This document shows positions 27,209 to 35,658 of a stretch of DNA of 64,000 nucleotides, one piece after another (within the stretch, counting starts at the first letter, position 1; every line of letters starts with the position of its first letter). This DNA is from Fimbriimonadaceae bacterium. GTDB lineage: Bacteria > Armatimonadota > UBA10988. The DNA lies in assembly GCA_020850355.1 (NCBI GenBank), contig JADZEX010000072.1, positions 48,822-112,821 on the forward strand. The letters run 5' to 3'. The notes beneath the pieces are model-generated. The model had not been told where the DNA came from, did no database searches, and saw only the letters and a list, made by a program, of their open reading frames with translations. A program made the translations under genes and the position numbers.

Positions 27209-30200
27209 TTACTTCGCGGCCTTCAGCCCCCACTGGTTGACGAACTCGACGAACTTGCCGAGGTCGTCGGCGATGGTCTGCGGCGTCACCGGCGGGCCAC
27301 CGGGTCGGCCGAGCGCCTGCAGCGCGTGCTTCGCCTGCTCGACGGTGTAGCTACCATCGAGGGTGCCGCTCTGGACCTTCTGGAAGATCTCCAAGCCACG
27401 CTGCAGCCGCGGCGGCAGGGCCTTGCCGGGCGGCAGGTTGAGGTGCTGCAGGTACTGCGCGACCTGCCGGTCGTACTCCTTGATCACCTGGCGCATCCCC
27501 TCGGTGGTGCGCTGGTTGCTCAGGATAGTGCGCCCCTTCTTGGCCAATGCCTCGCCCGCCTCGAACCACTCGGCGCCCTTGTGGCTGATGGTCCCGGCGA
27601 TGTCGCGCGCGCGCTGCGCCGAGCCGGCAGCCTGGCCGTTGATGATCCGCTGGATCTCAGCGGCCCGCGCGGCGGGGTCGGTGAACCGGCCCGGGTTGTA
27701 GGCCTCGGGGTGCCAGCGGCTGGTCACGACGTGGTCCATCTTGCTCATCGTGCGGCCGGTGATCGCTTTCAGGTTGCGCCCGTAGATTGGCCCGCTGAGG
27801 CTGTGATGGACGTCCTTCAGGACGCGGCCATCCTTGGTCACGAACTGGTAGACCACATCGCGGTCGGCGCCGTACTTGTAGAACTTGCCCGGCGTCAGCT
27901 TCGGTGTGTTGCCGCTGACGTTGCGGGCGCGCACCAGGATGTCTTCGCGCCGCAGCCCGGGGTTGCGCTTCAGGAGGTTCTCGATCTCCTTCCCGGCGCC
28001 CTTGCTGCTGAGGATCTGCGCTGCCGAGCGGCGGTCGGCGAGGCGGCCCATCGCGCGGTGGGTGCGGTCCAGGGCGGCGCGGAACTCGTCGCTGTACTGC
28101 CCGGTGTTGAGCAACCGCTGGGCCGTCTTGTTGCCCTGCAGCCGGCCGATCAGCTTGCGGTAGGCGGTCTTGTCGCCCTTCGCCTGAGCCTCGCCGATTC
28201 TCTTCAGCAGCGACTTGGCGGCGCTGACATCGCGCTTGGCGAGGGCCGCGGCCTGGCGCCCGGCTGGGGAGTTGGCGAAGGTCCGGGCCGCCGCCGAGCT
28301 ACGCTGCAGGAGCTTCGCGCCGGTCCGGCCACGCAGCGCGACGGTGCCGTCTCCGACAACCTTCAGCACTCGACCGAGCTTCTCCGGCGCGATGCCCAGC
28401 CGGGTGGCCAACTTGCCGATGGTGGCCTTGCCGACCCACAGGCCCTTGTTGCCGAGTTGGGTCACCCCGCTACGCACCGCCGGGTTACGGAACAGCTTCA
28501 GCGCCCCGGGGCCGAGGGTGAACAGGGCGTTGAGGATCTTTCCACCCGTGCCGAGCTGCTCGCCGGAGATCGTCTCGCCGGTGGCCAGGGTGTGGAGTCC
28601 CACGGCGATGTTGGCGTAGGGCAGGCTGGTGGCGACATCCTCGACCAGCTTCTGGTTGGCGACGATGGTCTCGACGGCGGCCTGGGCCGACTCGGCTGCC
28701 GCCTCGTCGAACTTGCCGAGCGCGGCGGCGCGCGCGCGCAGGCCGGCGGCGATCAGTTGTGGGTCGCCCGAGTGCAGCAGCCGCAACAGGAAGCTGTCGG
28801 CGGAGTTAGCCATCGCCTCGCGCCAGGCTTTGAGCGCCGCGGGGTCGCCCTGGGGCGGCTCACCGAAGCCGAGCGACTGCAAGAAGGTCGGTAGCTCCTC
28901 GGGGGAGTCCAGCCGGTTGCAGCGGTTCTGGAGGATCGTCCGCAGCTTCTCGATGGCGCTGGTGTCGATCCCGCGGGCCCGCAGGTCGGCCAGTCGAGCC
29001 TGCAACGCCTTGTCAAACTCGGCGGTGCCGGGCTTCGGGAGCTTCAGGCGCATCAGCCACTCCGGCAGCGCGAACTTGACCCCGATGTTCGGCCGGTTGG
29101 TGCAGTACCAGTCGCTCTGCTTCTGCTGCACCGCCACCGCGCCGCCGCCACCGGGCGGCGGTTGGTTGAGCGGCGGCAGCGCGCTGGGCAGCCCGCCCTC
29201 GCCGTCGCCGGCACCAGGCTCCTCGCCGGTCGCGGCGCCGGGCTCGTCGACCGGCTCGTCAGTCCAGTCCTCCTGGTCGGCCGGCTGCCAGTCCAGGTCC
29301 TCAGGCAGCTCCGGCTCGGCCAACTCCTCGTCCGCGGTCTGGTCGACGTCCTCGTCGTTCAGCCACTCCGTCGGGTCGAGGCTGTCGGCCGCGTCGGCAT
29401 CGTTGGCGGTGGCGGCTTCCTCCTCGTCCAGACCATCCAACGCCGCCGGGTCCGCGCCGTCGGGTTCCTCGCTGGTCTCCTCATCGGCGGCCGGCTCGTC
29501 GTCGGGCGTCGCCACCGGCAGCGGGGCGCCGGCGCCAGCCGGCGGTCGCACCGGACTGTGCGGCGCGGTCGGGTCGACTGGCCCGATCCCCGGCACGTCG
29601 ACCGGCTGCGGCGGTGCGCCCGGGGCCGGCGGCGGGTCGTCGGCCTGCGGCTGGCGCGTGCACTGGACCGGTCGCGGGACGATGGTCTGAACGCCGCGCG
29701 CGTCGACCGCCAGCAGCTCGAGCTGGCCCGGTCCATAGCGCAGCGGCAGCCGCAGCTTGGCGCGGCCAGCGGCCAGCTCGGCCCGTTGCCACGGTCCGCC
29801 GTTGACCCGCCCGCAGACCTGCACCACGCCGGCCGAGACGGTCGCCTCGACGGTCGTCTCGCGAGCGTCGATCGGCTCGCCAGCGGCCGGCTTCAGGATG
29901 GTCACCTCCGGCACCGCGGTCTGCACCCGCACCGTACGGGCAACATCGACCAGGTTGCCGGCGGTGTCGATGGCGCGGACCAGCAGGCGGTGCTCGCCGG
30001 GCTGCAGCAGCAGGCTGGCCAGCCAGCCGTCGGCGGTGCGGCCGAGGGGCTGCGGCAGGGCGTCGTCGACGCGCACTTCCACCCGTGCCACCTGACCGTT
30101 GTCGCTGGCCGCGGTGACCAGTTCCAGCAGCGGCGTGGTCAGTTGCGCGCCGTCGGCGGGTTGCTTCACCTCCAAGGTCGGCTTGACCGTGTCGCCGGCC

Positions 30201-33200
30201 ACCTTGGCGCTGGTCTGCGCGCTGTTGTTGCTGCGGTCGGCGTCGCGCAGTTGCTGCTCCGGATCGAGCTGCACCCGCAACGCCAGGTCGCCGGCCGGGG
30301 CGGGGCAGGTTAGCTCCAGCGGCTGGCTGCCGCGGGTGGCCAGGGTCGGCACGCAGACCCGAGTCAGTTCGCGAGGGGGCTGTGAGCTGGTTTCCAGCAG
30401 GGCCACCTCGACCTGCTCGGCCGGCGCCGCGCCGAGGTTACGGAGGGTCACCGCGACGGTCAGCGGATCGCCCGCCGTGGCGTTCTCCTTCAGCCGCACG
30501 CGTAGCTCTTCCGACGAAATGCTCGGGTCGGCCTGGCCCAGCACCAGGCCCGGCGTCTCGCGGAGGATCTGCTGCGCCTCCTCGCGCGAGGTCGCTGCGA
30601 CCTGCGCCTGGGTGCCGGTCAGCACCAGCTTCACGCGGAAGTCGCTGGAGACCACGTAATGGCCGCCGCGCAGATGGCGCGACTGGATTTGCACCTCGTT
30701 GGCGGCCGGGCGGCCGTCCGGGCCAAACGCGATGGCGGTCGGGGGGATCGGGAAGGTGTAGTTGCCTTCGGGGATGGTCTGGCGCAGCTTGCCAAGCACC
30801 TTGCCGTTGAGCGCCACGTCGGCGTCGTGCTTCTCGTAGGCCGACCGCGCGTAAGGCAGGGCGAAACCCATCTCCAACCAGGCCTCGACCAGATTGGTCT
30901 CCTCCCAGCCGCGCTCGCCGAGCAGCGCGCTGAACTCGGTGACGCCATCACCACCGACATCGGCGTGGGCGAAGTCGACCGCCCCGTCGCCGTTGGTGTC
31001 GTCACCCGTCCAGCGCACGTTTTCGGCCGGGTCGTCGACCACGAAGCGGTCGAGTTGGCCATCGCCGTCGCGGTCGGTCGATTGGCGGGGGGCTCGCCAG
31101 TTGACCGCAGCCGGGTTGAGGTGCGCCGCCGCCAGCGCCGCGTCGCGCTGCGTCGTTGCCTCGGCCTCGGCGGTCTGCGGCTCCAGCGAGACGTTGTAGA
31201 TGCTCTGCCCCGCGGCCAGGGCGATCTGGCAATCCTGCTTGACGGTCTGCCCCACAGCGCTCGCCAAGAGGGTGCCCTGTCCCTCGCGGAAGCCATCGTA
31301 GAGGCGTGCCACGGCCTCGACTTCGAGGCTCCCGCCGGCCGGCAGGATGGCGTGGTTGAGCCGCGGCGAGACGACCACGTCGGCGCTCGACGAGGTCAGC
31401 TCAAGGTCGGTCAGGCCGTCGCCCTGGTTGACGAGTCGGTAGCGCAGCCCGGGCCGCCGCGGCGTTGGGCCGAGCGGTTCGAAGACCAGCTTGACCTGCG
31501 GGAGCTGCACCTGCAGGTCGACCGTGGCGCTGTCGCTCTGGCCGTTGTCGCCGCTCAGCTTGAGGCTCGTGCGGCAGCTCGCCTGGAGCGCGTCCTGGGC
31601 GCTGAAGCAGAGCAGGAAGCTGCGCTCCTCGCCGGGCGCCAGGGTCACCGGCGCGCCTTCCGAGCCCTCGCCGACGAAGCCCACCAGCATCGCCGGATCG
31701 CTCGGCCGGCCGCAGGTCAGCTTGACCACCCGCGGCTGCTCACCGTGGTTCCGCACGGCGATCGGCACGCGCTGGTCGTAGTCGCGGCGAATCGTGGCGC
31801 CATAGCTGCCACGGCCGAAGGCCAGGCCCTTGACGCGGGTGACCAGGCGGATCGGTCCGGGCTCTCCACCGTCCACCGGCTGAAACTCGTAGACCCGCCC
31901 AGCCTCCAGGTCGGCCAGGGCGACCTGCCGCTGGCGGCTGTTCTCGCCGGTGGTGGTCTGCCAGGTTTGCTCGCCGCGCGGACGGTAGCGCACCGTCGCC
32001 GCGCCGAAGGCGGGCCCTTGCCAGGTCACCGTGACGCTGTTGCCGGTGATCGTCTCGCCGCTGGCCGGCTGCAACTCGAAGTAACGGCTGACCTTGAAGC
32101 GCCGCGTCAGCGTGCCCTGCTCGCCCTTGGCGTCGGTGGCGGTGACCACCAGCTCGTGTTGCTGGCCGCCCAGCGCCCGCCACGGGACCTCCAGCTCGTA
32201 GGGCGGGGTCAACTCGGCGGGCAGCGGCTGGCCATCGAGCGTCGCCCGCACCGCGGCGATCCGCGCGCCGTTGAAGCTCACCGCGCGCACCCGCACCGGC
32301 AGGTCGCTGTCGATCTCCTGGCCCTCGCTGGGCTGGTCGACCTGCACCCGCACGCCCTTCCGCTCCTGCGGCCCGGCAGCCTCGACCCACAGCCGGTAAC
32401 GCAGCCGCAGACCGTCGGCGCCGGCCAGGTGCACCACCGCGGGGTAGAGCCCCTCGGCGGGGTACCGCACCGGCAACGGGTCCTGGCCCAGTTCGAAGTC
32501 CAGCGTGCCGTCGCCCTGGGCATCGACCGCGACCGCCTGCGGCGCGGCGGCGCCCGCACGAGCGACCTTCCGGAACGTCACCAGGGTCGGGTCGGTCGGG
32601 TCGCAGAGCCACTCCAGGTCGGCCATCGGCAGCTCACGGCGGGCGGTGTCGAAGAGCACCGCCTCCTGCGCGCCGCTGGCGTTCGGGTCGCTCGGACGCA
32701 GCTCCAGCAGATAGCGCGTCGGGCCGGCCGCTTCGAACTCGCGCTTCCACGAGCCGGCATACTCCCAGCTCTCGGTCACCACCTGGCCACTGGCCTGGTC
32801 GACCAGCTTCCAGCGGAAGTTGCGGCTGCACAGCACGTGCAACCAGAACTTGCCGGCGGCCGCCGCGGCGAACTGGAACCGGTCCACGTCACCACCCTGA
32901 TCGAAGCGGAACCCGGTGGCCTCGCCCGGCAGCAGTTGTCGTGCCGCGTCGCCGTCGAGGGGAGCCTGTTCTCCCGGCTCGCAGCGCTGCCAGGCCAGCT
33001 CGAAGCGGTACGGCTCGGGCAGCCCGTTGCCGTGGTCGCCCAGCCGCAGGTAGTAGACTCCCGGCTGCACCGGCAGGGCGCGGTTGGCGTCGCGGCGGCC
33101 GTACTCCCAGGTCTTGTCGAGCTCCTTGCCGCTGCTGTCGTGCAGACTGATGTCGTAGTTGGCCGGCGCATTGCCGCGCACCGTCAACCAGCCCGGCCGG

Positions 33201-35578
33201 TCGACCTCGATCCGCCGCCAGTCCACGTCGCGCGACGGGTAGAGCGTGCCGCGGACCGGTTCGATCCAATCGGCCGGCGTGGCCGTGGCCAGGGTCTCAT
33301 CGCGGTCGAGGGCCTCGTTTTCGTCGACCGTCGTGAAGGTCGCCTGCACCGTGTGGGGCCAGGGCGACTTCACCCCGTCGTGGTTCCAGACGCGCAGGTA
33401 GACCGTCGCCGGGCCGGCAGCATCCCAGTTCAGCAGGCACGGCCGGCCGCCGTAGTCCCAGGCCTCGGCCAGCGTCTGGGCGGTCGCGTCGAGCACCTGC
33501 ACGCTGTGGTTGCCGGCCGACCAGGTCCGCACGGTCAGCCGCCCGGCCGCCGGCAGAGGGATCAGCCAACTGTCGCGATCCCCATCGGGAAAGGTCGAAT
33601 CGCCCGCGATGCTGCCCGGCTCCAGCACCCGGCTGGCCCTCATCCGTCCCGGTTCGGCGGGCGGGTCGTCCAGCGCATCGTCGCCCAACAGCTCGTAGCG
33701 CAACGCGTAGGGCTCAAAGGTGGCTTCGTTGCCGTGGGCGTGGACGCGTGCCGTGTAGCGCCCAGGCGGCAGCATCGTGACGATCTCGACCGCCCGATCG
33801 CTGTAGTCCCAGGTGTTGCCGAGCTCCTGGCCGCTCTCGTCGAACAGCACCAACGAGCGGTTGAGGTGCGACGGTGCCAAAGTCAGGCGGACCTGCGACG
33901 GCCGCAGCAGTTCGATCCGCCAATGGTCGAGGTCGCCCGGCGCCTGGACGTAGCCCCGCGCTTCCTGCCCACTCTCCAACAGCCGCGCGGCCTGCGGGGT
34001 ATCGTTCGGCTCGTAGGGATCGACCTGACTGACCGCGGCGATCCGCAGCGTCGCCGCCCCGCCCGCCTCGCCGCCGGCGCCGTTGACCTTCACCAACCAG
34101 GTCCCGGTGCGCAGCCAGGCGCTGACGGTCACGCCGCGGTTGGCGTACTCCCAGGTGCTCTGGACCACCTTGCCATCGGACGCCAACAGGGCCAGCGCTT
34201 CATTGACCGGGTTGCCCTCGACGGTCACCCGGACGAAGCTCTCGGTCGGCAACTTGAAGCGGAAGACATCGACATCGCCGGCCGCGCCGTGCTCAAACTT
34301 CAGCGGTGCGCCGACGCGGACCTCCTGGGCGGTGGCCAGGTCGCTGTTCGGCTCGCGCTCCTCCTGCGGCGTGGTCGGGTTGAGGGCCACCGCGACCCGG
34401 CCGTCGGCCTGCAGCGAGCAGGCCGCCCAGGCGGTCTGGTAACCCGCCGCCTCGACCATCACATTGCCGAGGGCACGACAGCGGTCGCTGCTGCTGCCGG
34501 TCATCCGCCGCCCGTCGCAACCGCGGTCGGGCGCGCCGTCGCCGTTGCCGATCTGGCCGCCGAACGACCGCCCATCGGCGCTCAACGTGAAGCTGAAGCG
34601 ACCGCGCGAGGTCAGCCCGGCCGGCGCGACCTGCGACCAGGTGCCGCTGATCTGCTTGCCGTCACCCGAGACGGTGCCCTGCAGCGTGCCCTCTGTGCTG
34701 GGCAGCCAGCGCCCACTGACGGCCTGGCCGCGGACTTCCAGCAGCAACAGCCCCAGGGCGCAGTTCCAGGCGCCTGCCCAGCCTGCTGGCGGGGTCAGGG
34801 TTTCCCAGTTCAGCCGACCCTGCTGAAACGCCGGCAGCTCACACGAGCCGTCCCCGGCGGTCGTCGCCACCCCCAACAAGCCGCGCGGCCAGGCCTCCGC
34901 CAGGGTCACCCGCGCCTGGGCCACCGGCTGGTTGCTGACCGCGTCGGTCACCGCCACCCGCAGCTTCGCCGCCGCGCCGGTCGGCTGCAGTTCGATGGCC
35001 AACGGCGCCAGGTCGGGCTTCACCTCGACATCGACATGCTTCGTGCGACAGCCGGTGGCGGTCACCGTGAGGGTGTACTTGCCGGCCGGCAACTCGCCGA
35101 CCTCAAACTTACCGGCCAGGTCGCTATTGCCCTGGAACCAGCCAAAGACCCCGGCCGCCACATCGACCGGCGCCACCTTCACCCGCGCCCCGACCACCGG
35201 CCGCGGATCGCCCGCCAGCTTGACCGTCGCTGCCAGCTTGCAGGTCTGCACCGCGGTCAGGCGCACCTCGATGGTCTCGCGGCGGCCAGCCGGCAGGTTC
35301 AGGTCGCGGTCGACCCGGTTGTAGCCCAGCGGGCGCAGCGCCAGCCGGGTCTGGCCGGCCGGCACGCCATCAATCCGGGCGAAGCCATCGGCCCCGGTGA
35401 AGGCATACCGCCCACCGAGGCGGACCTCGATCTGCGCCACCGGCTCCTCGGCCTCGCCGGCGGTGACATGCACCGCCACCGGTCCCGGGGCCAGCCGCCC
35501 AGCCGCACCCAGCGGGTGCAGCGCCAGCAGCCCGACGACGAGCAGCCTCCCCCGTCCCCCCAGACCGGTGGTCCGCAT
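27209..35578 (-). CDS. Giant secreted multi-domain protein with polymorphic-toxin-like C-terminus
   Basis: A 2789-residue secreted protein. After the signal peptide come three carboxypeptidase-regulatory-like domains (about 30-270). Five prepeptidase-like repeats of about 115 residues follow (410-1000), each with a W-[DE]-Y motif at about 474, 589, 706, 823 and 937. Then Ig/Fn3-like domains, a calcium-loop-like DTNGDGAVDF segment (about 1530), a CARDB domain (about 1690) and Ig repeats (about 1800-1950). A 110-residue acidic linker (about 2030-2140) separates this exported stalk from the C-terminus, where a pretoxin-TG-like region (LATGETISGEQLG, about 2330) precedes a His-rich final domain (DVHHSLSGPIYGR; MDHVVTSRWHPEAY). 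ATG 35578 has a GTGGAG ribosome-binding site; a GTG 12 bp upstream is less likely. Toxin assignment is inference. Confidence 0.8.
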   Translation of the reverse strand: MRTTGLGGRGRLLVVGLLALHPLGAAGRLAPGPVAVHVTAGEAEEPVAQIEVRLGGRYAFTGADGFARIDGVPAGQTRLALRPLGYNRVDRDLNLPAGRRETIEVRLTAVQTCKLAATVKLAGDPRPVVGARVKVAPVDVAAGVFGWFQGNSDLAGKFEVGELPAGKYTLTVTATGCRTKHVDVEVKPDLAPLAIELQPTGAAAKLRVAVTDAVSNQPVAQARVTLAEAWPRGLLGVATTAGDGSCELPAFQQGRLNWETLTPPAGWAGAWNCALGLLLLEVRGQAVSGRWLPSTEGTLQGTVSGDGKQISGTWSQVAPAGLTSRGRFSFTLSADGRSFGGQIGNGDGAPDRGCDGRRMTGSSSDRCRALGNVMVEAAGYQTAWAACSLQADGRVAVALNPTTPQEEREPNSDLATAQEVRVGAPLKFEHGAAGDVDVFRFKLPTESFVRVTVEGNPVNEALALLASDGKVVQSTWEYANRGVTVSAWLRTGTWLVKVNGAGGEAGGAATLRIAAVSQVDPYEPNDTPQAARLLESGQEARGYVQAPGDLDHWRIELLRPSQVRLTLAPSHLNRSLVLFDESGQELGNTWDYSDRAVEIVTMLPPGRYTARVHAHGNEATFEPYALRYELLGDDALDDPPAEPGRMRASRVLEPGSIAGDSTFPDGDRDSWLIPLPAAGRLTVRTWSAGNHSVQVLDATAQTLAEAWDYGGRPCLLNWDAAGPATVYLRVWNHDGVKSPWPHTVQATFTTVDENEALDRDETLATATPADWIEPVRGTLYPSRDVDWRRIEVDRPGWLTVRGNAPANYDISLHDSSGKELDKTWEYGRRDANRALPVQPGVYYLRLGDHGNGLPEPYRFELAWQRCEPGEQAPLDGDAARQLLPGEATGFRFDQGGDVDRFQFAAAAAGKFWLHVLCSRNFRWKLVDQASGQVVTESWEYAGSWKREFEAAGPTRYLLELRPSDPNASGAQEAVLFDTARRELPMADLEWLCDPTDPTLVTFRKVARAGAAAPQAVAVDAQGDGTLDFELGQDPLPVRYPAEGLYPAVVHLAGADGLRLRYRLWVEAAGPQERKGVRVQVDQPSEGQEIDSDLPVRVRAVSFNGARIAAVRATLDGQPLPAELTPPYELEVPWRALGGQQHELVVTATDAKGEQGTLTRRFKVSRYFELQPASGETITGNSVTVTWQGPAFGAATVRYRPRGEQTWQTTTGENSRQRQVALADLEAGRVYEFQPVDGGEPGPIRLVTRVKGLAFGRGSYGATIRRDYDQRVPIAVRNHGEQPRVVKLTCGRPSDPAMLVGFVGEGSEGAPVTLAPGEERSFLLCFSAQDALQASCRTSLKLSGDNGQSDSATVDLQVQLPQVKLVFEPLGPTPRRPGLRYRLVNQGDGLTDLELTSSSADVVVSPRLNHAILPAGGSLEVEAVARLYDGFREGQGTLLASAVGQTVKQDCQIALAAGQSIYNVSLEPQTAEAEATTQRDAALAAAHLNPAAVNWRAPRQSTDRDGDGQLDRFVVDDPAENVRWTGDDTNGDGAVDFAHADVGGDGVTEFSALLGERGWEETNLVEAWLEMGFALPYARSAYEKHDADVALNGKVLGKLRQTIPEGNYTFPIPPTAIAFGPDGRPAANEVQIQSRHLRGGHYVVSSDFRVKLVLTGTQAQVAATSREEAQQILRETPGLVLGQADPSISSEELRVRLKENATAGDPLTVAVTLRNLGAAPAEQVEVALLETSSQPPRELTRVCVPTLATRGSQPLELTCPAPAGDLALRVQLDPEQQLRDADRSNNSAQTSAKVAGDTVKPTLEVKQPADGAQLTTPLLELVTAASDNGQVARVEVRVDDALPQPLGRTADGWLASLLLQPGEHRLLVRAIDTAGNLVDVARTVRVQTAVPEVTILKPAAGEPIDARETTVEATVSAGVVQVCGRVNGGPWQRAELAAGRAKLRLPLRYGPGQLELLAVDARGVQTIVPRPVQCTRQPQADDPPPAPGAPPQPVDVPGIGPVDPTAPHSPVRPPAGAGAPLPVATPDDEPAADEETSEEPDGADPAALDGLDEEEAATANDADAADSLDPTEWLNDEDVDQTADEELAEPELPEDLDWQPADQEDWTDEPVDEPGAATGEEPGAGDGEGGLPSALPPLNQPPPGGGGAVAVQQKQSDWYCTNRPNIGVKFALPEWLMRLKLPKPGTAEFDKALQARLADLRARGIDTSAIEKLRTILQNRCNRLDSPEELPTFLQSLGFGEPPQGDPAALKAWREAMANSADSFLLRLLHSGDPQLIAAGLRARAAALGKFDEAAAESAQAAVETIVANQKLVEDVATSLPYANIAVGLHTLATGETISGEQLGTGGKILNALFTLGPGALKLFRNPAVRSGVTQLGNKGLWVGKATIGKLATRLGIAPEKLGRVLKVVGDGTVALRGRTGAKLLQRSSAAARTFANSPAGRQAAALAKRDVSAAKSLLKRIGEAQAKGDKTAYRKLIGRLQGNKTAQRLLNTGQYSDEFRAALDRTHRAMGRLADRRSAAQILSSKGAGKEIENLLKRNPGLRREDILVRARNVSGNTPKLTPGKFYKYGADRDVVYQFVTKDGRVLKDVHHSLSGPIYGRNLKAITGRTMSKMDHVVTSRWHPEAYNPGRFTDPAARAAEIQRIINGQAAGSAQRARDIAGTISHKGAEWFEAGEALAKKGRTILSNQRTTEGMRQVIKEYDRQVAQYLQHLNLPPGKALPPRLQRGLEIFQKVQSGTLDGSYTVEQAKHALQALGRPGGPPVTPQTIADDLGKFVEFVNQWGLKAAK

Positions 35579-35598
35579 AGCAGTCTCCACCTACGCAA

Positions 35599-35633
35599 CG
35601 ACCCGCGCCGGAGGTCTATTCCGTCGCGGGTCG
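35599..35633. other. Intergenic inverted repeat between two secreted-protein genes
   Basis: Arms CGACCCGCG (35599-35607) and CGCGGGTCG (35625-35633) form a 9-bp perfect stem with a 17-base loop. It lies between the surface-protein stop and the giant-gene start, both on the minus strand. No T-tract follows on that strand, so it may be an intercistronic processing or attenuation structure rather than a terminator. Confidence 0.42.
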
Positions 35634-35658
35634 AGGAGATCCTATGCGGGTTGAGGAC

